A stretch of 64,000 nucleotides of DNA, taken from contig NZ_JPGL01000011.1 in NCBI RefSeq assembly GCF_000732615.1, positions 62,001-126,000 on the forward strand, given 5' to 3'. The position numbers and the translations under genes were made by a program. The stretch comes from Burkholderia paludis (GTDB lineage: Bacteria > Pseudomonadota > Gammaproteobacteria > Burkholderiales > Burkholderiaceae). A model generated the notes under the pieces. The model searched no databases, had not been told where the DNA came from, and worked only from the letters and a program-made list of their open reading frames with translations. Positions 51,457-60,514 of the stretch are shown here, in pieces; within the stretch, counting starts at the first letter, position 1, and every line of letters begins with the position of its first letter.

Positions 51457-52563
51457 TCAGCGCCCCGTCTTCAACTGCGCCCACAGCCGGTTCTGCAAGC
51501 GACGGATCTCGGGCGGCATCGGCTTGAGCAGCGTCATCCTGCTCAGCACCTCGTCAGACGGATACACCGACGGGTCGCGCGCGATCGCGGGTTTCACGTA
51601 CTGGCGCGCGGCCTTGTTCGCGGTCGGATAGAACACCGCGTTGGTGATGCCCGCGTTGACCTTCGGGTCCTGCAGGTAGTTGATCCACTTCAGCGCGGCG
51701 TCGCGGTTCGGCGCGTCCTTCGGGATCACCATCATGTCGAACCACAGCAGGCCGCCTTCCTTCGGATTCGCGAAGCGGATCTCGTACGGGCGTTTCGCCT
51801 CGGCGGCGCGGCGGTGCGCGATGCCGACGTCGCCCGAATAGCCGAACGACACGCACAGGTCGTTGTTCGCGAGATCGTTGATGTAGCCCGAGGAATTGAA
51901 CTGCGTGATGTACGGGCGCACCTTCTTCAGGACCTCGTATGCGGCGCGGTAGTCGGCCGGGTTCGTGCTGTTCGGGTCCTTGCCCATGTACTGCAGCGTC
52001 GCGGCGAACACGTCGACGGCCTGGTCGAGGAACGACACGCCGCAGCCCTTCAGCTTCGCCATGTTGGCGGGATCGAACACCAGCGCCCAGCTGTCGACCG
52101 GCGCCTGGTCGCCGAGCGCCTTCTTCACGGCCTGCACGTTGTAGCCGATGCCGTCGGTGCCGTACGCCCAGGGCACGCCGTAGCGGTTGTCCGGATCGGC
52201 GTCGGCGACCCGTTTCATCAGCAGCGGATCGAGATTCGACAGGTTCGGCAGCTTCGACTTGTCGAGCGGCTGGTAGACGTTCGCCTGGATCTGCTTGGCC
52301 ATGTAGTTCGACGTCGGCACGACGATGTCGTAGCCGGAATTCCCCGACAGCAGTTTCGCCTGCAGCGTGTCGTCGCTGTCGTAGTTGTCGTAGCGGACGT
52401 GCAGGCCCGTCTGCTTCTGGAAGTTCGGGATCGTGTCCGGCGCGATGTAGTCGGACCAGTTGTAGATGTTCAGTTCGCCGGCCGCCCGGGCGGACGTGCC
52501 GGCGGCCGCGGCCGTCAGCAGGGCGGCGGTTGCAAGGGTGCGGCGAAACGTTCGGATACGCAT
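51457..52563 (-). CDS. potF: PotF/PotD-type polyamine periplasmic binding protein
   Basis: I start at the second Met (52563), with GGAAGA nine bases upstream. The 368-residue protein has a signal peptide (FRRTLATAALLTAAAAGTSA, cleavage at RAAG). The mature start ELNIYNWSDYIAPDTIPNFQ is the PotF/PotD hallmark with the Trp-Ser-Asp ligand region, followed by YDIVVPTSNYMAKQIQANVY, and YGVPWAYGTDGIGYNVQAVK. It binds putrescine-like polyamines for an ABC importer. The potGHI genes are not in the neighbourhood, so it works with a distant importer. A polyamine-type catabolic operon lies 8 kb away. Confidence 0.92.
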   Translation of the reverse strand: MRIRTFRRTLATAALLTAAAAGTSARAAGELNIYNWSDYIAPDTIPNFQKQTGLHVRYDNYDSDDTLQAKLLSGNSGYDIVVPTSNYMAKQIQANVYQPLDKSKLPNLSNLDPLLMKRVADADPDNRYGVPWAYGTDGIGYNVQAVKKALGDQAPVDSWALVFDPANMAKLKGCGVSFLDQAVDVFAATLQYMGKDPNSTNPADYRAAYEVLKKVRPYITQFNSSGYINDLANNDLCVSFGYSGDVGIAHRRAAEAKRPYEIRFANPKEGGLLWFDMMVIPKDAPNRDAALKWINYLQDPKVNAGITNAVFYPTANKAARQYVKPAIARDPSVYPSDEVLSRMTLLKPMPPEIRRLQNRLWAQLKTGR

Positions 52564-53411
52564 GACGGAGTCTTCCATATCGGTGCGCGTCGATCCGCGA
52601 TGCGCGGGTCGGAGCGCGACGGTTCATCGGGAAACACGCGTGCGCGACCGGCGCCCGTGGCGGGCGCGGGTGTGCACGACGATCAGGAGTCCGTTCGATG
52701 CCGGGCCGGCTCATACGGCAACGAAGCGCGAGCGGGCGCTGTCGCCGGTCGGGCGACAGGACCGGCGGGTCGAACGGATGGACGGAACGACGGCGCGGCG
52801 CTAAGGCAGCAGCGAGGCGACGTCGTCGGTGCGGATCGCGACGGATGCGCGCGCGGCAACCGCGTTGTGGCGGCGAACGGAACGGCGGGACAGGATGGTG
52901 TAGACCGACAGATGCAGGCCAGGACTTTGCCAGCCGTCACTGTCGACGGTGGACGAGGCCGCGGCGCGCGGATGTCGCGCATCGCCTCGTCTCCACCGCA
53001 CCAGCGGGCCACGGATTCTCACGATTACTCTCGACCGGGTTGTTGAAAGTATTGAACACCTGACGTCGTGCCGGCGACTGCGCGCTTCGCGTTTCGATCC
53101 TCGCGCTCCTTGCACCGGCCGCGTCGCGGCATCGGTTCGGCGGTGCGAATTGAAAGCATGGCGCGAGGCGGGATCGTTGCGGCATGACGCTTTCGTGAAT
53201 CATCAGGTAAATCGCTGTAAGGATGTCTCCGGATTTTCCCTAGGGAGTCGGGGGCCCGCGCAGGCGACCGTCGTGAATGCCGGCGACGGGCAGGCCGTGC
53301 GCCCGACGCGGGTTGATCGGCCGGAATTCGCTGGAAGTGATGAGAATATTCGACGGCCTGCCGTGTGCATCGCATCCCGGGCGGGTGAGCGGCGCGCGTT
53401 GTGCCGCCGTG
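52564..53411. other. 850-bp region without a recognised gene
   Basis: Open frames of up to 120 codons are present on both strands but lack ribosome-binding sites and family features. The left part should contain the potF-like promoter. The GC content is slightly below the neighbours between 53030 and 53240 (for example TGTTGAAAGTATTGAACACC). No repeat, hairpin cluster or RNA gene was recognised. Confidence 0.5.
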
Positions 53412-54257
53412 TCAGTCGGCGCCGATCCTGTCCGCGGCGAAGACGAGCTGTCGCAGGCGCGCGGCGGCTTCGTCGCGCATTTCGATCGCGACCTGCGGCT
53501 GCGTGCGGGCGGGATCGGCAGCCGGGTAGAGGGCGGTGATCAGCGGCGGCTGGGCGGCGACGAACGCCAGCCACGCCTGCGACGACACCTGCATGGTCGC
53601 GCGTGCCGCGCGCGGCAGGCGACGCTCGATCATGCCGGTCATGTCGTCGATATCCTGCCGGTACAGCGGCGTGGCCTGCGCGGCACAGCGGCCCATCGCG
53701 TCGAGGTCGGCGAGCGCCGCGCAATGCGTGCGCTCGAAACGCGCGCCGCGTTGCGGAACGGCTGCGATGCGCTCGGGTTTCGCGTCGGCCGCCGGCGGCA
53801 GTCGCCCGTTCAGGTCGAAGCCGTGCACGGCGCGATCGGACGCGAAGCGCTGCAACGTCAGCGCGCGTTGTCGCGTCAGTTGCATCACGTCGTTCGCGTT
53901 CATCGGCGCATACATCGTGCCGCGCGTGGTCGCGTAGACGGCGCCGATCAGCTTCAGGTCGGCGTCGCGGCGCGCGAGCCACGCGCGTTGCGCGTGCAGC
54001 AGCGCCGGGCGGTCGGCGGCGGGCAGCGATGCCTGCAGCGCGCGATAGCCGGCGTTGAGCCGCGCGTCCCATGCGCGGCCGGCGTCGTCGATGCAGGCGT
54101 CCTGGCCCGCCGTCGACGCGTGCTCCGGGGCGTCCAGGCACAGCGTCATGTTCCGGTCGATCGGATCGGCGCCGGGCGCGGCGTCCGCCGGCATGACGGC
54201 AGCGGCCGATGCGACGACGGCCGCGCGGAGCGCGAGGGTCGCGAGACGTTCGAACAT
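53412..54257 (-). CDS. exported protein with LprI-type domains
   Basis: I start at ATG 54257, where MFERLATLALRAAVVASAAA opens a signal peptide with cleavage at ADAAPG; the frame reaches 54338. The 281-residue protein has an LprI-like segment (CLDAPEHASTAGQDACIDDA, then ARLNAGYRALQASL, HAQRAWLARRDADLKLIGAV) and a second degenerate copy (CAALADLDAMGRCAAQATPL, then VSSQAWLAFVAAQ). LprI-type proteins inhibit lysozyme in the periplasm. It overlaps the control region of no other gene and lies just downstream of a MarR-GNAT gene on the same strand. Confidence 0.8.
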   Translation of the reverse strand: MFERLATLALRAAVVASAAAVMPADAAPGADPIDRNMTLCLDAPEHASTAGQDACIDDAGRAWDARLNAGYRALQASLPAADRPALLHAQRAWLARRDADLKLIGAVYATTRGTMYAPMNANDVMQLTRQRALTLQRFASDRAVHGFDLNGRLPPAADAKPERIAAVPQRGARFERTHCAALADLDAMGRCAAQATPLYRQDIDDMTGMIERRLPRAARATMQVSSQAWLAFVAAQPPLITALYPAADPARTQPQVAIEMRDEAAARLRQLVFAADRIGAD

Positions 54258-54339
54258 GCCGGGCATCCTGGCGGGCAGGGTGGGCGTGCCGGGTCGAAGG
54301 ACCCTCGGGGCAGGGGCGGCGCGGACGGTTCGTCGCACG

Positions 54340-55320
54340 TCAGCCGCCTGTCGGCCCCGGCCGGCTGAAGCGCTGTTCGACCACCTCGGTGCCCCACTGC
54401 GCGCCGGCGGATTCGCGGGTCAGCGTGAAGCCGAACGCTTCGTACAGATGGCGCGCCGAATCGAGCCCCTTGAACGTCCACAGGCAGGTTTCGCGAAACC
54501 GCAGCGCATCGACGAAGCGCATGGCTTCCGTCATGAGCCGCCGGCCGACGCCCGAGCCGCGCAACGCATCGTTCACGATGAACCAGCGCAGGTGCGCGAC
54601 GCCGGTCGCCCTGTCTCCGTCGATCGCGAGCGACGCGAGCGTGCGCCCGTCGTCGCGGCAGAGCCAGAGCGCCTTGCCGTCCGCCGGCAGCGCGCCCGCG
54701 AACTCGGCCAGCTCGGTGGCCACGCGCTTTTCGAAGAACGCGCCGAATCCCCAGTTCTCCGAATAAAAGCGCGCGTGGAGGCTCACGATGTCGCCGATGC
54801 AGCCCGGTTGGTAGCCCTCATGGATCGACGGCGCGTCGGGCGCCGCGGCAGGCGCCCGGGTGGCGTTGTCCTGCGCGAGCGCATCGGCATACAGCGCCAG
54901 CGAACGCAGCAGTGCCTGCTGGTCGGCGGGTACCATGCGGCGCAGCGCATTCGACACCTGGTCCGTCGCGAACCGGTCGATGCGCTTCTGGAGTTTTTTC
55001 CCGTCGGCAGTCAGGTACAGCGCGGCCGCGCGCGCATCGTCGCTCGACACGCGCCGCTCCACGACGCCGGCCGCCTCGAGCCGCGCGAGCTGCCGGCTCG
55101 TGTTCGATTTGTCCAGCCGCAGGATGTGGCCCAGATCACGGGCGTTGATGCCGGGCGCCAGGCCGATCTCGAGGATCGCGTGAACGGCCGACGGCGCCCA
55201 GTCGCTGTCGGCCAGCGTGGCGCGCATGAAGCCAAGCTCGCGAACCAGCTTGCGGGAGAAGTCGCGAAGCTCGAGGATGGTCGCGTCGCGAGGCTTGGCG
55301 GGAGCGTCTATGAGATCCAT
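54340..55320 (-). CDS. MarR-GNAT fusion: regulator with acetyltransferase domain
   Basis: The 326-residue protein joins two domains. Residues 1-145 are a MarR-type winged helix (ILEIGLAPGINARDLGHILR, LDKSNTSRQLARLEAAGVVE then RRVSSDDARAAALYLTADGK). Residues about 165-310 are a GNAT acetyltransferase with HLRWFIVNDALRGSGVGRRL (acetyl-CoA R/QxxGxG loop) and LYEAFGFTLTRE at the end. Such bifunctional proteins occur in many proteobacteria; targets of either activity are mostly unknown. Fusion suggests that acetyl-CoA or the acetylated ligand is linked to gene control. It precedes the LprI-type gene. Confidence 0.92.
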   Translation of the reverse strand: MDLIDAPAKPRDATILELRDFSRKLVRELGFMRATLADSDWAPSAVHAILEIGLAPGINARDLGHILRLDKSNTSRQLARLEAAGVVERRVSSDDARAAALYLTADGKKLQKRIDRFATDQVSNALRRMVPADQQALLRSLALYADALAQDNATRAPAAAPDAPSIHEGYQPGCIGDIVSLHARFYSENWGFGAFFEKRVATELAEFAGALPADGKALWLCRDDGRTLASLAIDGDRATGVAHLRWFIVNDALRGSGVGRRLMTEAMRFVDALRFRETCLWTFKGLDSARHLYEAFGFTLTRESAGAQWGTEVVEQRFSRPGPTGG

Positions 55321-55596
55321 GTCGGGCCTGGAAAGGTTGCATGTCGCAATCCATCGTAGTTGCGGATCGCAACTTGTTCAAGGCGAATTTCCACGCGATC
55401 CGGTCGCGCGGGAGAGCAGTGCCGGCGGCCGGTAAAAGGGTCGGACGAGGCGCCCGGGCAGCGGGCGCGGGTGGTGTTGGCGCGGATGGCGGCGCGCCGC
55501 GCAACGGACGCATACTGGGCGCATCCGGACGGCCCGCGATCCAGGCGCGGGTGTCGGCCGGACATCGATCCGCCGCCGCGGACAACGGAGTTCGCC

Positions 55597-55971
55597 ATGC
55601 CCCCTCTGAAGCCGATGACGATCGTGTTGCTTGCCGGATGCGGCATCAGTGCCGGATCGCTCCATGCCGCCGGCGGCATGGCGGCGCCGCCCTGCGGTGC
55701 GGCGCAGGTAGCGGATCAGGACGGCGTCGCCGCGATGCCGGGCACGTCGGTCCGGAGTTTTTCGACGGCCGGGTGCTCGGGGGCGGTATTGCGGGGCGAA
55801 CGGGCCACCGCGACGGTCAACGGCGACCGGGTCGAATTGCGGGACGGCGCGGTCTATGTGAACGGCCGTTCGTACGGCGCCGTCACACCCGCGCAGACGG
55901 TCGAATACGAGGCGACGAACGACCGGCGCACGTTGAAGGTCGACGGCCAGGTTCGCACGCCGGTGCGCTGA
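55597..55971 (+). CDS. small exported protein of unknown function
   Basis: I start at ATG 55597 with CGGAG six bases upstream. The 124-residue product has a signal peptide (PPLKPMTIVLLAGCGISAGS, cleavage near LHAAG). The mature part is beta-rich, TVNGDRVELRDGAVYVNGRS then YGAVTPAQTVEYEATNDRRT, a pattern with repeated short strands resembling small periplasmic beta-sandwich proteins. The family is unknown to me. Confidence 0.75.
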   Translation: MPPLKPMTIVLLAGCGISAGSLHAAGGMAAPPCGAAQVADQDGVAAMPGTSVRSFSTAGCSGAVLRGERATATVNGDRVELRDGAVYVNGRSYGAVTPAQTVEYEATNDRRTLKVDGQVRTPVR

Positions 55972-56017
55972 GTATCGACGCCGGCACGCGGCGGCGGCGG
56001 CGTCGCCGCCGCCATGC

Positions 56018-58453
56018 TCATTCGACCAGCGTCAGCCGGCCGTCGCTGAGCCGCACCTCGCGTCCGAGCCATTCCGCATCGACCCGCGGCAGCACGGCCG
56101 ACGGTTTGCGCAACTCGCGCAGCAGCGTCGCGCCGTGCGACAGCCGGCCGCCCATGCGCGCGATCACGGCGCGCGCGGCCTGGTACTGCGCGTGGCGGCC
56201 CGGGTCGAGCGAATCTTCCAGCAGGATGTCGCGGCCGAGCACGCCCTGCGTGTGGCCCGGATAGATCATGAAGCCGGCCGCCTCGTCGGTGCCTTCGCCG
56301 CCGTCCTGCCAGAAGCTGCCGTTGCGCGCGCGCGGATCGGGATGAGGCGCGAACCACACGTCGCGGTCGGCGGCCGGCATCGCGTGGTGCAGGCGGAAGA
56401 ACACGCGCATCAGGTTGTCGCGATACCACTCGCGCACCTGCAGATACCAGCCGCGCATGCCGGGCGCGCCGAGCGCATGGAGCGCGCGGACCGGCAGCGG
56501 CCAGTCGGGAAAAGGCTGCAGCGGCAGGTCGGCGGGTGCGGGCCGTGCGGTGCCCGGATCGGTTTCCCACGGCAGGCGGTGCGGGCTGTCGTCGAGCTGC
56601 CCGTACGCGGTCGGCGGTCGCCCCCACAGCGCGCCGCCGCTGCTCGCCAGCGATGACGCGATGCACAGGTTGCCCTGCACGACGAACACGTAGAAGCGCG
56701 TGAACCAGTCGGCCAGTTGCCGGCCGTCGGCGCGTTGCTCGACAAGCGTCGCGAGTTCCCGGTCGAAGCGCCGCAGGCCGCGTTCGAGCGTCGGCAGGTG
56801 GCCGCGCGCGGCGCGCAGCATGCGCCAGAACACCGGCAGCGCGCGCAGCAGCCGCAGCGGACGCCAGCGCAGCGGCGGCGTCGCCCCGCCGATCTCGCCG
56901 CTGTAGCTGGCGGCCGATACGCCCCAGTCGGCCAGGCGGGCGAGGAACAGGTCGTTGTTGATGTACGACGCGCCGTCATAGAGCGCGGTGAACGGTTCGT
57001 TGTCGCACAGGACGCGCGCATCCCAGCGCGCCATGACGGCCGGGATGCTGCCGGCGGCGCGCCGTTGCGCATACTCGACCAGCCGGCTCGGTTGCGGCGG
57101 CAGGATCTCGGCGATGTTCGCGGCGGTCAGGTGGCGGTGCCAGCCGTAGCTGCTGATCGGGCGGTACTGCAGCAGCCACAGCCGCGTGCCGTCCCATGCC
57201 CATTCGACGTCGCCCGGCACGTAGTGGAACGCGCGCAGCACGCGTTGCAGGAACGCCCACAGCTGCCGCGCGGTGAGGCCGTGCGCGGTCGGGAACGCGC
57301 CGCGCTGCCAGGGCGCGCCGAGCCGCGACAGGATCGCGCGCGACGGGCTCGTCTGCCCGTCGGCGAGCGCCTCGAGGTGGCCCTCCACCCATTCGACCTC
57401 GACCGCGAGATGCCGCACGAACGCGATGCCGGACAGCACGGGCGTGACGAAGCGCTGCACGACCGCTTCCTCGAGGCCGCCGTCGAGCAGCTCGGCCACG
57501 CGCGCGGCGGCCTGCGATGCGGGCTCGCGCAGGAACGTGGTGTGCAGGCCGGCGTTGGCCGCATCGGCCTGGTCCTCGCCATGGCTCGACGAACGGATCG
57601 CCCACACCGCGTCCGGCTGGCTCGCGAGAAAGCCGGGCAGGCGCGGATCGTCGGCGCGGGTCAGCGACAGCGCGGGCGGCACGGGCAGCCCGGCCATCGC
57701 AGCCAGCGCGAGGCGCCCGCCCTTCGTGTGCGCGACGAAACCCGTGTCGCCCGCTTCGAGCCACTGCACGAAGGCCGCGGGCGTATCGATCCACGGATAG
57801 TGTCCCCAGCCGGGCTGCAGCGTGACGGTGAGGTCGGCGCGCGCGAGGATCGCCGACCACGCGGCGGCCTGGCGCACGCCGAGCACGTTGTCCTGGTCGC
57901 CCCACACGAGCTCGATGCGATCGGTGATCCATTCGAGCAGCGGCAGCGCGGTATCGGCGCGCACGAGATCCCAGTGCGGCAGGAACGCGCGGCAGCGCGC
58001 ATAGCCGGCGCCCATGCGCCGATACTGCGCGCGCGTCCAGGTCAGGTTCGAGAACTTGCGCGCGAACAGCGCCGGGTAGTGCCCGAGCAGCCAGTGGATC
58101 GTCTTGCGCAGCGGCTTCGGCGCCATCAGCTTCGGCAGCCGCCGTTCCCACAGAAACGCGCCCACCGGCGCGAGCAGCACGCTGCGGCCGAAGTGGCCGG
58201 GGCGGCGCTGCAACGCATGCAGCACCAGCAGCGCGTTCACGCCGACCGCCATGATCGCGTGGCCCGGCTCGGTCGCGTCCAGCAGCGCTTGCGCATACGC
58301 GGCGAGGTCCTCGCAGGGTGGCGCGGGGTTGTCGCCGAAGCCCGGCAGTTCCAGCGGTACGGGCCGGTGGTGGCGGAAGTGGGGCAATGCATCGTCCCAC
58401 CAGTCGGCTGCGCTGCCGTTGCCGGCGAGGAGGTACAGGATCGGTTGGCTCAT
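56018..58453 (-). CDS. alpha/beta-hydrolase domain fused to a PEP-synthase/rifampicin-phosphotransferase-like dikinase
   Basis: The start at ATG 58453 (MSQPILYLLAGNGSAADWWD) lacks a good ribosome-binding site. The 811-residue protein has an alpha/beta-hydrolase domain (1-235). The nucleophile elbow AVGVNALLVLH has Asn73 where Ser is expected, while the acid (Asp186/188 in LVWGDQDNVLG) and His218 (GWGHYPW) remain. Residues 240-435 are a PPDK-type ATP-grasp domain: VWAIRSSSHGEDQADAANAG and DVEWAWDGTRLWLLQYRPIS. A long middle domain follows. The C terminus carries the phosphohistidine swivel GGRLSHGATLLRELRKPSAV with His773. This order resembles rifampicin phosphotransferase, with an extra hydrolase-like front. 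It probably phosphorylates a small molecule. Confidence 0.85.
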   Translation of the reverse strand: MSQPILYLLAGNGSAADWWDDALPHFRHHRPVPLELPGFGDNPAPPCEDLAAYAQALLDATEPGHAIMAVGVNALLVLHALQRRPGHFGRSVLLAPVGAFLWERRLPKLMAPKPLRKTIHWLLGHYPALFARKFSNLTWTRAQYRRMGAGYARCRAFLPHWDLVRADTALPLLEWITDRIELVWGDQDNVLGVRQAAAWSAILARADLTVTLQPGWGHYPWIDTPAAFVQWLEAGDTGFVAHTKGGRLALAAMAGLPVPPALSLTRADDPRLPGFLASQPDAVWAIRSSSHGEDQADAANAGLHTTFLREPASQAAARVAELLDGGLEEAVVQRFVTPVLSGIAFVRHLAVEVEWVEGHLEALADGQTSPSRAILSRLGAPWQRGAFPTAHGLTARQLWAFLQRVLRAFHYVPGDVEWAWDGTRLWLLQYRPISSYGWHRHLTAANIAEILPPQPSRLVEYAQRRAAGSIPAVMARWDARVLCDNEPFTALYDGASYINNDLFLARLADWGVSAASYSGEIGGATPPLRWRPLRLLRALPVFWRMLRAARGHLPTLERGLRRFDRELATLVEQRADGRQLADWFTRFYVFVVQGNLCIASSLASSGGALWGRPPTAYGQLDDSPHRLPWETDPGTARPAPADLPLQPFPDWPLPVRALHALGAPGMRGWYLQVREWYRDNLMRVFFRLHHAMPAADRDVWFAPHPDPRARNGSFWQDGGEGTDEAAGFMIYPGHTQGVLGRDILLEDSLDPGRHAQYQAARAVIARMGGRLSHGATLLRELRKPSAVLPRVDAEWLGREVRLSDGRLTLVE

Positions 58454-58725
58454 GGAGGCTGCGTCGGCGGATGCCACGGGTCTTGTTCGTGCCGTGCCGG
58501 TGCGAGTGGCATCGACGTTCGGCCCCGCCCGGCTTGATGATTGCGCGCATTCTACGCGAGTCGATTCCATTCGATATGCATTCCGGGGCGCGGATTTCCC
58601 GATGCGTCGTCGGCCGGCGCGGGCGGGTGCCGGGCGACGATCCGGATCGGGGCGTGTGCCGCGCATGAACGGAGAACGTAGAATCGGGCCGCCGGAATGG
58701 ACCGGGCAGGATGCGAGGAACGAAC

Positions 58726-59115
58726 ATGAAGAAAGGCTGGATCGCGGGCGCGGTGCTCGCGCTCGTCGCACACGGCGCATGGGCCGCGAACTGGGTCACG
58801 CTCGGCGCCGGCCCGGCGATCCGGCTCTACGTCGATGCCGCTTCCGTCGAGCGCCATCCGGTCAATGCGTGGATTACGGTCAGGATCGTCTATGCGGAGC
58901 CGCATCGTTACTCGGCGCCGTTTCCGGTGCGGCAGATCGTCTCCGACTGGTCGTTCCTCTGCGAAGACAAGACCTGGGCGATGGGCAGGACCCGCATGAC
59001 CGGAACGCAGCCGGGCCAGCACTACGTTTCTCGCGGCGATCCGGATGACTACAACCATGTCGAGCGCGATTCCATTCAGGAGATGGTCATGAATTACCTG
59101 TGCCGGAAGCCCTGA
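58726..59115 (+). CDS. small exported protein, surface-adhesin-E-like
   Basis: I start at ATG 58726, with GAGGAA six bases upstream. The 129-residue protein has a signal peptide (MKKGWIAGAVLALVAHGAWA|A). The mature part has the pattern NWVTLGAGPAIRLYVDAASV, WITVRIVYAEPHRYSAPFPV and two cysteines (FLCEDKTWAMGR and MNYLCRKP) that can form a disulfide. This matches the surface-adhesin protein E-like fold found in many small periplasmic proteins of this group. Function unknown. Confidence 0.82.
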   Translation: MKKGWIAGAVLALVAHGAWAANWVTLGAGPAIRLYVDAASVERHPVNAWITVRIVYAEPHRYSAPFPVRQIVSDWSFLCEDKTWAMGRTRMTGTQPGQHYVSRGDPDDYNHVERDSIQEMVMNYLCRKP

Positions 59116-59178
59116 TGCCGCGCATGAAACCGGCGTGCCGCCGTTCGTCCTGCTGACTGAACGGGCGCCGATCGCGCG

Positions 59179-60273
59179 TTACGCGCCGGAGGCCGCGCCC
59201 GCGCGCGGCGTGCGCCCGGTCCAGCGCCGATACGCGTGGCGAAAGCTGCGCGGTTCGCTGTAGCCGAGACGTTCCGCGATCGCCGCGACCGTCAGCGCGG
59301 GATCGTCGAGCAGCCGCGCCGCCTCGTCGCGGCGCACGTCGTCGAGCAGCGCCTGGAACGTGAGGCCGTCCTTGTCGAGCCGCCGGCGCAGCGTGCGCTC
59401 CGTCAGGTGCAGCGCGTCCGCGAGCGACGTCATCGACTTGAAGCGCACGAGGTCGCGCGCCATCAGCTCCTTCGCGCGATCGGCGAAGCGCGTGCCGACC
59501 GACGCGGCCCACTGCCGCTCGAGCGCCTCGCACTGGCCGTGCAGTGCATTGAAGCTGACTTCGTTGGCGAAACGCGGCGTTTCCGTGCCGTTCACGGCCG
59601 TGAACACGAGACGGTTGTCGCCCGCGTTGAACGCGATCCTGCAGCCGAAATGGCGCGCGTAGTCGGCCGCGTTGCGCGGTGTGCGGCGCGCGAGCTGCAC
59701 CTGCGCGGGCCAGACCGGCTTGCCGACGAGATCGGACACGATCAGCCGCAGGCTCGACAGGCACATGTCGACCTGGAACACCTCGAGATCGGGCTCGCCG
59801 TTGTAGCGGCCGATGGTCACGCTCATGCCGTCCGCGTGCGCATCGATACGTACATCGAAATACAGCCCCATGAACAACGGAAACTGCCCCATGCACCGGA
59901 AGGCCTGCATCACGGAACCGCTGATCAGCATCGCGTAGCCGGCGAGGCCGAGCGTCGACACGTGCAGCCGCGCGCCGATCGCGAGCCCGATCGACGGCAC
60001 GCCGCTGCGTTGCAGCAGGTTGCGGAAACAGCGCTGCTCCTGGCCGCGATTCACGTGCAGGTTCGGCGACGCGACCTCGGCCGCGCCGAGCCCCGTGCCT
60101 TCGAGCAGCGCGGCTCCGTCGATATGTCGCACGCGGCACTCGTCCAGCGCGACCGCGATCGCATGGACGGTGGCGGGAATGTCCTCCTGGCGCCCGGCCG
60201 GACGCGCGAGGCCGAGCGACGAGCGCAGGCTGCGTTCGGCACGGCTCGGGTTGCGGTCGGGGCGGCTGTCCAT
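59179..60273 (-). CDS. AraC family regulator, likely of the divergent catabolic operon
   Basis: I start at ATG 60273; the frame reaches 60348. The 364-residue protein has an N-terminal arabinose-binding-like domain of the OruR/ArgR type (LQRSGVPSIGLAIGARLHVS, TLGLAGYAMLISGSVMQAFR) and a C-terminal AraC helix-turn-helix pair: MTSLADALHLTERTLRRRLD and VAAIAERLGYSEPRSFRHAY then RRWTGRTPRA. The gene is divergent from the permease operon with 240 bases between, the usual layout for an activator responding to an amino compound such as a polyamine or ornithine derivative. Confidence 0.94.
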   Translation of the reverse strand: MDSRPDRNPSRAERSLRSSLGLARPAGRQEDIPATVHAIAVALDECRVRHIDGAALLEGTGLGAAEVASPNLHVNRGQEQRCFRNLLQRSGVPSIGLAIGARLHVSTLGLAGYAMLISGSVMQAFRCMGQFPLFMGLYFDVRIDAHADGMSVTIGRYNGEPDLEVFQVDMCLSSLRLIVSDLVGKPVWPAQVQLARRTPRNAADYARHFGCRIAFNAGDNRLVFTAVNGTETPRFANEVSFNALHGQCEALERQWAASVGTRFADRAKELMARDLVRFKSMTSLADALHLTERTLRRRLDKDGLTFQALLDDVRRDEAARLLDDPALTVAAIAERLGYSEPRSFRHAYRRWTGRTPRAGAASGA

Positions 60274-60514
60274 GGGGCGGGTGCGGCGACGGGGTCGCGT
60301 AGAACATAGCCGGAATGTCCGCAAAACGCCAGTGCCGCACAGCAGCATCCATGCATCGCCGGTGCGACGTGTCCGTCAATATCCCCCGATAACGTCCGCA
60401 TTTCTCATTCGTGGCCGATTTTTTGGCGCACCACACTTTCCTTCATTCGCGCCCCGCCGGCCGTGCCGGGCGAACGCGTGTTGAAGTCATCGACGCCACC
60501 CACGTGAGGACCGC

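Noticed and set aside
52683-53375. Small minus-strand frames between the PotF-like and LprI-type genes
   Set aside because: No ribosome-binding sites, Arg/Pro-rich composition and no similarity to known families that I can see.
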